DNA from: Monoraphidium neglectum
Taxonomy: Eukaryota; Chlorophyta; Chlorophyceae; Sphaeropleales; Selenastraceae
Direction: 5' to 3'
DNA: 14,682 nt
Assembly: GCF_000611645.1 (NCBI RefSeq)
Contig: NW_014012985.1
Span: 1 to 14,682, forward strand
This document shows positions 1 to 14,663 of this stretch, in pieces. Within the stretch, counting starts at the first letter, position 1, and every line of letters begins with the position of its first letter. Under the pieces are notes generated by a model. That model worked only from the letters and a program-made list of their open reading frames with translations, was not told the DNA's origin and searched no databases. The translations under genes and the position numbers were made by a program.

Positions 1-288
1 CCCCGCCCCATGCCAGCCCCGGCGGACGCACTCGCCGGACACTCCCCCGACCGCCTGCTGGCTGGTGCCGTCTAACCCCCCCCCACACACCACCAACACA
101 CGCAGCCGCTCGCGCGACCCCCGGAGGGCCCACGCCGCTCCCTCATTTGAAAGCTCAGCGTCGACGACGCCCCTGCCCCTTGCCCTCTTCATATCCACCC
201 CGCTGCGGATCCCCATCCTAACCCCCATCGCCCCCCAAAACCCCTCTGAGCCACACCCCCTACTCCCCCCCCCAAACCAGCCACCCAC

Positions 289-2251
289 CACGCTGAGCAG
301 GTCCTTGCCCACGATGGTCCAGTTCTTGGCCGCCTCAACCAGCTCCTCGTCAGACTTGGACGCGTCGGTCGACAGGGCGCCAACCTGGCGGGGAGTTGGC
401 GGGAAATTCGAACCGGGTGTCGGAGGGAGCTGTCGTGCAGACGGGGGCAGGGCAGGCGCGGCGTTGAGGGGGCCGCTGCCTGGGCGCGGCGCGGCCGAGG
501 GCGTAGGGCGCGCTCGGGGCGGCGGCGGTCGCGCAGGCCGGGGTCGCACAGGCGGGCGCGCTCTCGAGGGCGGCCAGACGGCTGGGGCCCGCGGGGTGCG
601 CTCCGGTGCCCGGAAAGGTGGTGAAATGTGGTGAGGGGGGGCGGGGGGCCGGGTGTCCCGGATTCGCACCAGGCAGCCGGTCTCGCGCAGGCGCTTGGTG
701 AGGGAGCGCGTGTCCAGGTCAGAGATGCCGATGACGTTCTGCTCCTTGCAGTACCTGGAGAAAGAATGTGTGTGTGTGCGTGCGCGCGCGCGCGTGTGTG
801 TGTGTGTGTTGTGTGTGTGTGTGTGTGTGTGCGCGCGTGCGCGCGTGTGCACGTGCATGCGCGCACCACAACAGACATGCGCGTCGCGCCGCCGCCAATG
901 CCCAAGCGCACAGCAGGCCGCCTCGCCGCCGCACTGCCCTGCCCTCCCTCCGCAGCCCGCAAGCCGCAAAAATATACGGCTCGAAAGCGGACGCGGGCGC
1001 CGCCAGGGGTCGGGAGGGCTTCCCAAAGCAGGAGGCCCCTGCAGCGCGGCGGCGCTCACTGGTCAACGGTCTTGACCGAGCGGTAGTTTGACACCACGCA
1101 GCTCAGATCGCGCACGATGATGCCGCCCAGGTGGCAGACGCTGGACTCCATGTCGTCTGGGGTTGGAATTTGGTGCCCAAATTGAGGGGGGCGGGGCAGG
1201 GTTGGATGAGCAACAACGGGAGCACCAAGCATGCAGGTAGGGTCCGTGCGCGCCGCTCTCGTGGCGGTGGTGGGCAGCCGCGACCGCCGAAGCGAGCCTG
1301 AAAAAGCATGCGCTTGGCCTTGAGTTCTGCTTTCCGCTCGACGGGGGCGACTCTGGGGCGGCTGGGGCGGGCGCGGGCCGCAAAGGGGGCGGCGGCGCCG
1401 AAACAACCCTAGTTGGGCTCAATTGGGCCTGACGGCGCCGCCCGCTCAGCTGGAGGGCCGCGGGCGCCCATAAGGGGTGCAGACAGGCGGCATGCAACCC
1501 CCATGCACCCCTGGCGCCAATGTGCCGGCGCAGGGGCACGTCTCGGCGCAGAGGGTCTCGCCGCGGGCGGGCGGCCGGCGGCGCGGGGCGGTTGGCGGGC
1601 GGTGGCAAGGCGGGGCGCCGCCCTGCCAGCATGACTCACCCTCGTTGATGCCGACGTTCCCGATGTCTGCGGGCGAGCGACGAGTGCGGAGCCGGAGGGG
1701 GGGTGGGTGCGTGTAAAGCTGCTCCTGTCGCCCATGCCGCAACAGTGGTACCCAAGCGGAAAAAGCTGCAGCCCGGCGGCGCGCGTGTTTGCTTGCCCAG
1801 CCGCGCATGCGATCGCTCCCGCTGGCCTGGCGCGGCGCTCACGGGGGTGAGTGAAGACCACAAACTGGCCCTTGTAGCTGGGGTCAGTCATAATTTCCTG
1901 GTAGCCGGTGATGGAGGTGTTGAAGACGACCTCGGCGATCTGCGTGCCGCTGGCGCCAAACCCAACGCCGTGCCAGACCGAGCCATCCTCCAGGACCAGC
2001 CGCGCGTCCTTCTTCTTGAAAGGAGACCCGGAAGTGGATGCCCGGACCACCAGCAGCCGGCGACCGGGGATAGATCGCTGCTGCCGCACCCTAGCGCTGA
2101 CCGCGAGGCCGCTGCCAGCTGTGCAAGCACCGTATACGGCTGTGCTGCAGCTCGTGTTCACAGTGCGCTGCCGCCGGGCGCCTGGGGCCCGCGGGGCCCC
2201 CACCACCGGGCGAGCAGAGCACACCGTGCTCGCTGTTGTCTGCTGCAGCAT
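289..2251 (-). CDS. CARA: Carbamoyl-phosphate synthase small subunit, plastid (5' part; five exons, continues off the left edge)
   Basis: This is the glutamine-hydrolysing subunit of carbamoyl-phosphate synthase, which passes ammonia to the large subunit for arginine and pyrimidine synthesis, normally in the plastid. Exons on the minus strand are 2251-1843, 1666-1640, 1156-1060, 754-670 and 384-289 (the last could end at 292). The phases join cleanly into about 238 residues. The ATG sits in a good context (GCCGCCATG). Residues 1-70 are rich in Ala, Arg, Ser and Thr, end in LLVVRAS and have few acids, so they look like a transit peptide. Recognisable small-chain blocks follow: [18 protein letters not shown] (83-100), [20 protein letters not shown] (110-129), [15 protein letters not shown] (137-151), [22 protein letters not shown] and [11 protein letters not shown]. 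Only the N-terminal CPSase small-chain domain is present. The class I glutaminase domain with its catalytic Cys should lie beyond position 1. Positions 1-288 hold no recognisable exon and are read as intron. Confidence 0.93.
767..864 (-). repeat. (CA)n/(CG)n microsatellite in CARA intron 3
   Basis: An alternating purine-pyrimidine tract reads TG/CG on the plus strand and therefore (CA)n on the sense strand of CARA. It fills about a third of the intron 755-1059 and starts some 12 bases downstream of the plus-strand position of the exon 4 border, that is, just before the acceptor at 755. Mixed CG and CA steps make it a possible Z-DNA former. Antisense His/Thr-rich or Cys/Val-rich open frames here are artefacts of the repeat. 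Confidence 0.95.
1640..1666 (-). other. CARA: 27-nt micro-exon of CARA
   Basis: Exon 2 of CARA supplies only the end of the His codon, IGNVGINE, and one base of the following Asp. It is flanked by CCCGCAG on the acceptor side and G|GTGAGT on the donor side. Without it, the conserved block THP-HIGNxGxNxxDMES of the family would be broken, and the frame of exons 1 and 3 would still join (27 is a multiple of 3). Gene predictors often miss exons this short. Confidence 0.85.
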
Positions 2252-3380
2252 GGCGGCGACTGCTACAATGTCCGACCAAGCGGAAGGGTGCTGCCTATTT
2301 CCAAAGAGAGCTGGCACAGGCGCGAATCCACGGTTTCAGCGCACGTGACTCGAGCGTTCTCTCCAACCCTTTTGATGTGCGGGCTTTTGGGCGTGCAGAA
2401 GATAGTTTTTTGGGCGCTACGCAGGTCATACCAGCATAGACAGAACCGTCAGGGCATGTGCTCCGCTGCTGGCTGCATGCCTCCAACGGCAGTCGGCCGG
2501 CGGCTGCATCGACCGGCGGCCGCGGGCCAAGGGGCACAAGGTGTTCACAACCAAGTGCACGTGGACAAGGAAGAGCTCGTATCCTATGACAGTATCAGCC
2601 GCGTTGGGTCAGCAGGGGGGTGTGGGTGGTTTGACTGCAAGTCAAAATGCTGTTCCAGCGGCATCATGCCTGGACAACCCCAAGGCTGCTGAGCCACAGG
2701 CGTAGAGCGCCCAGCGCTTTGTTTGGGGTACTGGTAGCATCTAATAGCCCTGCTTCAGCACCTGCAGCAGCGCCACGCCCCATCGCGCAGGGCCCCACCA
2801 TGTCATGTCCACCCTCAAGCCCCGGCCTGTGCCTAACCTCTGCGCAAACCCAGCTACATCCAACACACAAAAAGTGCGGCACAGGAGCGTGAGAGCTACT
2901 GCATGCCGAAAATTGCCCTGAGATCCGATACTAGTCCAGCAACCTGACCAAACCGACTTTACTCAATGCATAAAGAACAGCACAGGTCGAAGAAACAAAG
3001 AGCAGCAGCGATGGGCACGCTGCAGCAGGGGTGCACACATCCAGTCCCAATGTGCTGCAGCATTTGCAGCCGCGGCTGTGACTCTTGCGGGCAGGGTGAC
3101 GGCGACGGCAGGAAAAATCGCGGAAGGGGTGAATGCAGGTGCCATTGCAGCCGCTTGTCCAGCGCTGGTGGGGCTGAATAGGGTTTTGAGCAAGAGCCTG
3201 AGGACATCAAAGCAATGCGCTGCATTGTTTCACTCATTTGGCACCAACGGGCCAGCAGCGATGTGCCCCAACAGCCAGTGGCCGCTGGCCACTGCCAGCT
3301 GCTGCGACGACGACGCTTGGGGGGGCGCCGGGCAGGTGCTGAGGGCAATGGGAGCGCCTGCCGCAGCCCGTCATCAGCAC
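2252..3380. other. Intergenic region between the UMP-CMP kinase stop and the CARA start
   Basis: About 1.1 kb lies between two genes read in the same direction. It should contain the kinase 3' untranslated region (high coordinates) and the CARA promoter and 5' leader (low coordinates). I see no conserved coding sequence on either strand; the open frames have repeat-like or low-complexity translations. I found no clear TATA box and no minus-strand TGTAA, the usual algal polyadenylation signal, downstream of the kinase stop. Confidence 0.6.
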
Positions 3381-8026
<4,646 letters not shown>

Positions 8027-8773
8027 ATGGCGCCCGTGGATCCTGAGCAGCAGCAGCCTCTGATCGAAGCGGAGCCGCGCTCCGAGTCCAGCGTGGGTAA
8101 ATCATGCAATGCGGTGAATGCAGTGCATCTTATGGATGCCTGACACGGTTCCGGGCGTGAGGCACTAGCTGGTGTGTGAACTCGTGACGCGCCACACGCC
8201 GGCGCGCGCTGTGGGCATTCCTGCATGACTCCTTGCATGCTGGCGCGCCTGTCACTATCACATAGGATGAGCACGAGCACTACAGCCACAGGGCGCCCTG
8301 GCTCCGAGCCATGTGAGTGGTCTGGGGGCCGTTCCTTAGGCGGGACACAGCCAGGACCTAGCCGGCGGCACGACGCGGCACGGCAGCGCGCGACACCCGG
8401 CGCATTACTGCGCCATGCAGTATGCACCTCTTGTATCTGCAGCTATATAGCGCCTGTGCAGCAGCTTCAGTGCGCTGCGTCGAGCTTGAGCAAATGTTTC
8501 ATCAGGTGTACAGTGGTGTCCCGGACGGACCCTCTTCCTGGCTGCTCAGGGGCCGAGAGCGACGGCCGTCACGGCCACAATTGGCCGCTGATGACGGCAT
8601 CACGCGCTTCGCTTCAACAACCCCGCGCCCGGATCCCACCTGTTGCCCCCTCAGGGTGCTGGGGGCCAACGACGGGCTGGTGTCTGTGGCGTCCCTCATG
8701 ATGGGCATCGGCGGCGCCAACGATGGTGCGGGGTGTGCGGGCACCCTCTGCCGTACAAGGCGCCCGCGGCGGC

Positions 8774-8816
<43 letters not shown>

Positions 8817-11484
8817 CCGAGGCTGCAGCGCGAGCTGCTGCCGCTGGCGTCTCACATTGCTGCTGCACTCAATGCGCTGCCGCTGCTGCCGCTCCCGCCT
8901 GCTGCTGCTGCTGCTGCTCCTCCTGCTGCCGCCGCTGCTGCTGTTGGACACAGCTTTCACTCTGAACCCATCCACCCCACCCACACAACCCTGCTGTGCC
9001 TCTCAACGCATTCTCGCAACCGCGCGCCACTCTTGTCGCCTCTCCCTGCCCCTGCCTACGTTGCATGCCGCCCCCTGTCGCGGCCATCCAACCCTACCTT
9101 GCTCTCGCGCGCACCCTGAGCTTGCAGGGCTGCGTCCCGCGCTCCCGTGCATGCGCGCGCGCGCACACACACACAATACAAACACACACACACACACACA
9201 CACAATCACACACACGACATCACAAACAATATCACACACACAATTACACACACACTACGACCCACACACACTTAACCCCAACCCCCGACCAGACCTTGAG
9301 GCCATGAAGCTGGCCGGCCTGGCTGGCCTGGTGGGCGGCGCCCTGAGTATGGCTTGCGGCGAGTACATCAGCGTCAGCAGCCAGAAGGACGCAGAGCAGG
9401 TGGGACGCGCACACCTCCTCCCTCCCCCCCATCGCGGGCTCTGGCGCCCCCAGGGCCCTGCGCGCACGCCGGAGGGGGCCAGCCGTACGGTGTAAGATCT
9501 GGGACGCCGGTTTTTCTAGGCATGCCCGACCCACGTGCGGGCAGGGCGCAACCGCGGCTGTGCAGCGCGGGCCCCTCAGGGCGGTCAACTCACCTGTCTT
9601 ACCTGTCACACATGTAGTCCTCATAGCCGCGACCACGACTGAACTGTGGTGCACTCATGTAACTCACAGGCTCTCACCCTCTGCAAATCGCGCGGCTGCT
9701 GCCGACCCACCGCCAGGCCGACATCCAGAAGGAGATTCAGGAGCAGCAGAAGGGGCCAGAGGCGCGGGCCCGCGAATTTGAGGAGCTTGTGGGCGTCTAC
9801 ATGTCGGTGAGCGTGCAACTCTTTACGACGATCCTGCGCAGGCCCGCGCCCGCGACGGCGTGGCCTTGTGCTCCGAAAGGGCCACCGGGAGGAGGGAGGG
9901 TGGGGAGCCGCCCCTGCTATTGGGGGCGCACGGGCCGGGGAAGGGCTCTCGCTGGCTGGGCGTGCTTCGGATGTTTGCTGGGCCGGAAGGCTTGCGAGGC
10001 GCGCCTGGGCGCCCTGTTTTATTGATACGGCAGCACCGCCGCGCCGGCGAGCGTTGACAAGAGTCATCCCTGACTCCCGCCATGCCCCTCCAAGCGGGCT
10101 GGCGGGCCTGCTCAGGTCAAACATGGGCGAGCTTTGCCCTATTGTTTGTCGCACATCCGCGCGCCGCCTCCTATCGCCCCCCATCACCACCCCCAGCGCG
10201 GCATATCTGAGGGGCTGGCCCGCCAGGTGGCCCAGGAGCTGACGGACGGTGACGTCATCAGGGCCCACGCGCGGGACGAGCTCGGCATCGACATCGATGA
10301 CCTGGCAAACCCCCTGCAGGTGTATGAGGGCGTTGGGCATTTTGTGACTGCGCCGACATGGATTTGTGCGAGTGGGGCGCTTGAGTGCGTGCGCACAATC
10401 TGATAACATTGCACCGTCTTCTTTGTGCCGGGTGGTGCTGTGCAACGGTCGGTCATTTTGTCAGCACTGCATACAGCGCCGTTGTACATTGTACACCCCT
10501 TCACACACCGCTTAGCTGGCCGCAGCAGGCCGCGCCCCTGCATTCATGTGCGCCGGCTCAGTGCCTCAAGCGCTCCTCTTATGCACTGCAAGTCAGAGCG
10601 CCAAAGCTGACGCGGCGCGGAGCCGACCTCCTGCACCCCTGACCGCCCCTCCCGGCTTCCCCGACCGGCACCCCTCCCCGCAGGCGAGCGTGGCGAGCGC
10701 GATTGCGTTTTCACTGGGGGCCGGCATCCCCCTCCTCACAGGTTTGGGGGGCAGGAGGGTGGGCAGTCAGCAGAGCCTGGAATTTGGAAGGCGGGCCGTC
10801 CCCTCCTGCATCTTTGCGCCGCAGCATCACCCCTTGTGTAGCGCCTGCGCCGCAGCACGGCGTGGCCCGGCTGCCGCCTGTCCCCCTCCTCCGTGATTTG
10901 CTGTTTGATTTGCTGCGCTAGCGGCGTCCTGCAATTACTTCGTTGACCCCCGACCGACGCTCGTCAACAGCGGCATAAGGGGTGTTGCTGGAGGCGCAGT
11001 CACCTGCCCCTCCGTGAATCACACCCACCCACTCACCCACACACGCACGTACAAACGCACGCACACACACACTCATCTGACCGGCCCCCCTCAGGCGCCT
11101 TCATCCCCGACGCGTTCACGCGCCTGCTGGCGGTGGGTGGCGCCGCCACCCTGGGGCTGATCCTGTTTGGCGGCAGCGGCGCGTGGCTGGGCGGCGCGTC
11201 CGTCCCCAAGGGCGCGCTGCGGGTGCTGCTCGGCGGCTGGCTCGCCATGGCGCTCACCTACGGCATAGGTGCGTGCGCGTGGTCTCGCGCGCCTGCTCGT
11301 GAGGGCGTCAAGGTGGGACCTGCCGCCATGGTTTGAGACGCCTGCTCTGGTCTGTATCCCAGCCCTCTCCGCTTGCTCCGCTCCTCGCGCGGCGAAGCTC
11401 CTTACACCCCGCCACCCGCCCGCCCACCGCCCGCGCTCGCACCCCTGCGCAGGCAAGCTCGTTGGCGGAGAGGTGCCCGTTTAG
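8027..11484 (+). CDS. VIT1/CCC1-family vacuolar iron/manganese transporter (nine exons, complete)
   Basis: This membrane protein moves Fe2+ (and often Mn2+) out of the cytosol into the vacuole or acidocalcisomes, buffering excess metal. Exons are 8027-8092, 8266-8312, 8655-8725, 9293-9399, 9717-9806, 10197-10319, 10684-10741, 11095-11268 and 11453-11484. They total 768 bases with consistent phases, giving 255 residues and a TAG stop. The N-terminus, MAPVDPEQQQPLIEAEP, resembles an acidic/dileucine sorting segment. The family signature follows: HRAPWLRAMVLGANDGLVS (30-48, with Asp44 in TM1), MKLAGLAGLVGGALSMACGE (66-85, TM2 with the Met81/Glu85 pair), and a Glu-rich cytosolic helical region (EIQEQQKGPEARAREFEELV). 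Then come a DELGI motif, TM3 (ASVASAIAFSLGAGIPLL), TM4 (LAVGGAATLGLILFG) and TM5 (RVLLGGWLAMALTYGIGKL). The Glu-rich metal-binding segment separates it from plant VIT-like nodulins, which lack it; the DELGI-type segment resembles bacterial VIT-family proteins. I am very sure of the family, less sure of the metal. Confidence 0.95.
8775..8814 (+). repeat. (GCA)13 tract in transporter intron 3
   Basis: An uninterrupted GCA/CAG run of about 13 units on the sense strand, inside the intron 8726-9292. In the reading frame of exon 3 it would encode poly-Gln if the intron were retained. It is complementary to the CTG-rich tract about 70-130 bases downstream. Confidence 0.95.
8880..8945 (+). repeat. 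(CTG)n-rich tract in transporter intron 3
   Basis: An imperfect CTG/CCG-rich tract with a pure run of six CTG units from 8899. In the exon 3 frame it would read as poly-Leu. Together with the upstream CAG run it forms a long inverted repeat within a single intron. Confidence 0.9.
9161..9262 (+). repeat. (CA)n microsatellite in transporter intron 3
   Basis: A CA-rich tract with a short CGCGCG lead-in and AT, GACA interruptions, on the sense strand. It ends about 30 bases before the acceptor (gaccag) at 9292. It is the same repeat type and orientation as in the CARA and kinase introns. Confidence 0.93.
11025..11076 (+). repeat. Short CA-rich tract near the end of transporter intron 7
   Basis: A degenerate run of CACA, CACG and CCCA repeats on the sense strand, ending about 18 bases before the acceptor CCCCTCAG at 11094. 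It resembles an eroded (CA)n microsatellite of the kind in intron 3. Confidence 0.7.
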
Positions 11485-12079
11485 GGGACGCGTCCACACG
11501 CCCCTGACTCTTGAACCAGCCGCGGCCCGCGCGCCTGTTTCAGGCACTTGTGCCGCGGGCTGCGCACTCAAAGGCTCATCTTCCTCTGCTGCTGCGACCC
11601 TGCGGTCGTTTCGCGACAGCTCTCCTTACAGGCCCGCCGCGCCCGTTGCCGCTTCGCCGTGGTGCTGCGGCGGGGCGGGCAGCACGACTGTCTGCTCGCA
11701 GGCTTCTACTGTGCGACCGTCAGGCATGGCCGCAGTTTATGTACTCGCACACCTGCCCTTGGCTGCGGCACTCGTAGGAGCAGCCAGGGTTGCTTGCTTT
11801 CCTGCGCAATTGCGTACGCGGCGGCAATGCTTGTTGGCAACATCAATGGCTGGACGCGATTCCTGATGCAAGTTTGCTCCAGCACCTCTACTGGGCTGCC
11901 TCTGCTTGGGCGTGCACGGGATGCGTCGCCGCGGCCGCTATCCCCAGACAGCAGGGCCATACCAAAGAGCGCTGTTTGGCTTGCCCCGTGACGCACGTGC
12001 TCTGCACCTTGATTGCTGCCTGGCGTCTGCGAACGGTGAATTTATTCGGTCGTCTGAGGTTCCTGGGCCGCGAGTATGT

Positions 12080-12115
12080 GCCGCACGCGCGCGCTCTCGC
12101 GTGCGGCGGTTTTTT
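12080..12115 (+). terminator. Strong GC hairpin followed by T6 (terminator-like)
   Basis: The arm CCGCACGCG (12081-12089) is perfectly complementary to CGCGTGCGG (12098-12106), with an 8-base loop. One more G-C pair (12080/12107) extends the stem, and six T follow at 12110-12115. It sits about 600 bases past the transporter stop and 51 bases before the TGTAA. In a bacterium this would be called an intrinsic terminator. In an algal nucleus it could be a 3' UTR structure, the end of a Pol III transcript, or chance in GC-rich DNA. The structure is certain, the function is not. Confidence 0.4.
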
Positions 12116-12165
12116 CATGGCTTGCAGAGCTAGTGGCTTGCCCATCATGAAGCTTGCGGCCATTG

Positions 12166-12170
12166 TGTAA
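12166..12170 (+). promoter_or_regulatory. Candidate TGTAA polyadenylation signal for the transporter
   Basis: TGTAA is the usual polyadenylation signal in chlorophyte green algae. It is the first one I found on the plus strand after the transporter stop at 11484. A 3' untranslated region of about 700 bases would be long but not exceptional for such algae. Five-base matches occur by chance, so this is tentative. Confidence 0.35.
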
Positions 12171-14095
12171 CCAAGACCTGCAAGTCCTGCAAAGGCTTTT
12201 CAAATTCCGACATCAAAACCCTGAAGCAGTGTGTCTGCGGCGGCCTTGATTACAAGCACCGGCAGGATGGCGAGGCGCAATATGCGCGGCATGCGTGGGG
12301 AGCAGTAAAGTCGTTGCGGTGGGAGTGTGTGCGTCGGAAATCGAGTGTCACGGCCCGGCACACGCCTCTCGGGCATGCACACGCGCGCAGCGCGGGCCTC
12401 TGTGTCATGTGCCTGTTCCTAAGGGGAAAAAGTGGGTATTTGTGCACGGCTCTCTTGAGTGATAATATCGTCTTGGCTCGGGGTGTGCACATACATATTC
12501 CCGCCGCCTGCGGGGCGGCGCCCGCCAGCCGCACCGCGGTCCCGCATTGATCATGGCATTCTGAGGGCCCGCGCTATGGGGGCAGGACGGGCCATCACCA
12601 AGAGGGGGGCCCGGCCGACCCGCGCGCCGGGCGCTGGAGGGCGCAGCAGGGGCCGCAGGGGCGCTCGCCGCCAGCCCCTTCAGGAGTCGCGGCTCACGGC
12701 GGACGCGCGCCCGAGCCGCGCCCCGCTCGCAGCCGCTGCTGCGGAGAAGCGAGCTGGCGCCCCACGGCCCGCCGCCGGCCCCGCAGGTGCCCCGCGCGCA
12801 ATTTGCTCGGAAGATATCGCCGCAGTACACCCGGCGCCGCAGTACACCGTCAGAGCACACCCACCAACCGACGTCGCCCAGAGCCCAGCGCGACAACACG
12901 GCCCCGCACCCCGCCGGTCGAGGCCCGAGCATGCCCCAGAGCTTTGAGCGTGGTATGGTGCGGGCGTTGCCGGGCTCCTGTGGCGCAACCAAAACGCGGC
13001 GACGTGCACAAGGGCCCAAAACCGACACGCGCTAGGCGGTGTGGAACGCCCGGCTTTGGAGGGCGGGGGACGGCCCGTCGCGGCTGCCGCCCCGAGCCCG
13101 CCGAAATCGAGGCGTTGCCCCGTATGTACAAGAGAGGAGCTGGAAATTCAAGGATGTATGAGAGAATGGAGTCTGCATTGCACCCAACGCGGCGCGCGCA
13201 GCCGAGGCGGCCGCGACCCCGCCGCCGCCGGACCGCGGCCGGCGTGCCGCGGGCCCGGCCAGGGGGTCAGAGCACCCCAAAAGCCATGGCTGTGAAGGGT
13301 TCGAATGCGCGCGCTGGGCGCCGACAGGGCAGGGCAAACTGCGTTCCTTGGGGTTGTGAGAGCTTAAGGCCTATCTGAAAAGTCAAAGCAGTGATCTGCG
13401 GCTGAGAGCCGCCACCAATCTACGGAGCGTCCGAGGAAAGAGAGGGCGAGATGACTTGCGGGGCAGGGCGGCACACGAATGCACATCAGGCACGGCAGCA
13501 GTGTATGTGTGGGGGTTCCTGCACGTGTGAATCGCTCCTGGCGAGAACCCTCCGCCCCGGCCAAGCGTGCTCATGGCGCGCGGCACATGGGTGTAGGAGG
13601 GGCGTCGGGGGGCCTCCTCTCGCAGTCTCTCGCAGCAGACCAGGCGCCAAAAAAACTAGTAGCGGGGCAGCCGGCCGCCCCGCAACGGTGCGCGCCGCCG
13701 CGCGTGCGCCGCCCGGTGGGAGGCGGTTCGGGGTGCCGGGAGACAAGGCCTCAAATATGCAGGTTGTGATTGGCGGCAGGAACGGCACAACAGCGTGCGC
13801 TGCGTCGCGGGCTCGCCGCGCGGCGCCCGCCTCACGCTGCAGCACGCGGACCCGCGACGCCGCAAGCCAATCACAGGGCGTCGACCGACAGCAGAGCAGC
13901 CCTCCCACAGCGCAAACCCAGCTCTTGTCGAACCGCACAAAATCACGCGGCCGCATCCGGTCGTCGCCAAGCTGCTGCATGCGCCTCACGCTCGCCCGCT
14001 CGCGGCCGCCGCCGCCGCCTCGCTGCAGCCCCACGCGCCACATCAAGCGCCAGGCGCGGGCCCGCGCCCGCGCTCGCCTCGGTCCGCGCCGCCCC

Positions 14096-14663
14096 TCACG
14101 CGCAGTACATGTACAGGCTGTTTGAGGCGGCGCACGCAACCACGTTGGCCTCCGGGTGCCACGCCAGGTGCAGCAGCTTGCTCGCATAGTCGCTCTGCGT
14201 CTCGGGCTGCTCCCCGGGGCTGCGCTTGCCGATGCCGCCCTTGCTGCCCGGGCGGATGGAGAAGCGGCCCCCAGACTGGCGCGGGGCGGGACGGCGCGGG
14301 GCGCGCAACGTCAGTGCAAGGTTTGAGCGCCCCAGTCAACAAGCCGCAGCGCGGCTGGCGGCCTGCTGACTGGCCCTGCCCCTTCTGCAATAGGGGCCAG
14401 CTTCGCCCCGGCCACCGCCCGGACGGGCAACCCCAGACGCCCCGCCCCGCGTCCGCCGCCCCGCCGCCCACCTTTGCCGGCGGCGTCTGCATCCGCTTGC
14501 GCATGGGGTCCCGCGTCGCCTCCAGCGTGCCCTCCGCGCCGCTGCCCGCGCCAAACACGCGGAACGAGTTGCTGTACGAGCCGCTGGCCACGTAGGTGGC
14601 GTCCCCGTTCATGCAGCAGTCAAACTTGTCAAAGATGCAGTCGTTCTCGTAGAGGTCGCACAG
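14096..14663 (-). CDS. PP2A regulatory subunit B (B55 family, WD40), last two exons; gene continues off the right edge
   Basis: The B55 subunit is the WD40 beta-propeller that gives protein phosphatase 2A its substrate choice, for example in mitotic exit. On the minus strand, exon 14663-14472 encodes LCDLYENDCIFDKFDCC, then the propeller strands GDATYVASGSYSNSFRVFG and TLEATRDPMRKRMQTPPAK. The donor AAG|GTGGGC leads to the acceptor CGCCAG and exon 14275-14096, which encodes SGGRFSIRPGSKGGIGKRS, an acidic/polar linker, and the final blade KLLHLAWHPEANVVACAASN then SLYMYCA-stop. The LCDLYENDCIFDKF, SYSNSFRVFG and LLHLAWHP...NSLYMY blocks are hallmarks of the family C-terminus. The start of exon 14663 is inferred from a TGCGCAG acceptor, with 14664-14682 as intron. 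The earlier blades lie outside the window. Confidence 0.93.

Larger units (their letters stand above)
11485..14095. other. Convergent intergenic region (3' ends of transporter and PP2A B subunit)
   Basis: 2.6 kb lies between two convergent stop codons. On the plus strand a TGTAA, the green-algal polyadenylation signal, occurs at 12166-12170, about 680 bases after the transporter stop, so a long 3' untranslated region is possible. No conserved coding sequence is visible. Several open frames of 100-230 codons exist on both strands in the very GC-rich 12550-14100 part, but their translations are Arg/Ala/Pro-rich low complexity and overlap each other antisense. The longest with an ATG is 12576-12947 plus (123 residues); I do not recognise it. 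A 14-base direct repeat (CGCCGCAGTACACC) occurs at 12818-12831 and 12835-12848. Confidence 0.5.

Noticed and set aside
65..634. Long plus-strand open frame over the left end
   Set aside because: Its translation is Pro/Ser then Gly/Arg low complexity, and it runs antisense to CARA exon 5 and its flanking introns.
8441..8452. TATATAG string as a TATA box
   Set aside because: It lies inside transporter intron 2, downstream of the start codon.
8422..9495. 357-codon single-exon plus-strand protein covering the transporter middle
   Set aside because: Only exons 3 and 4 within it match the family. The rest is repeat and intron, and exon 2 joins exon 3 through a clean splice. Its open intron is kept as a finding instead.
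13260..13330. tRNA-like signals: GGTCAGAGCAC followed by GGGTTCGAATGC
   Set aside because: The spacing resembles A and B boxes, but no T-stem, anticodon stem or acceptor stem can be paired around them.
14054..14067. 14-base perfect palindrome GCGCGGGCCCGCGC after the PP2A B stop
   Set aside because: It has no loop and no conserved context; such palindromes are common in DNA this GC-rich.
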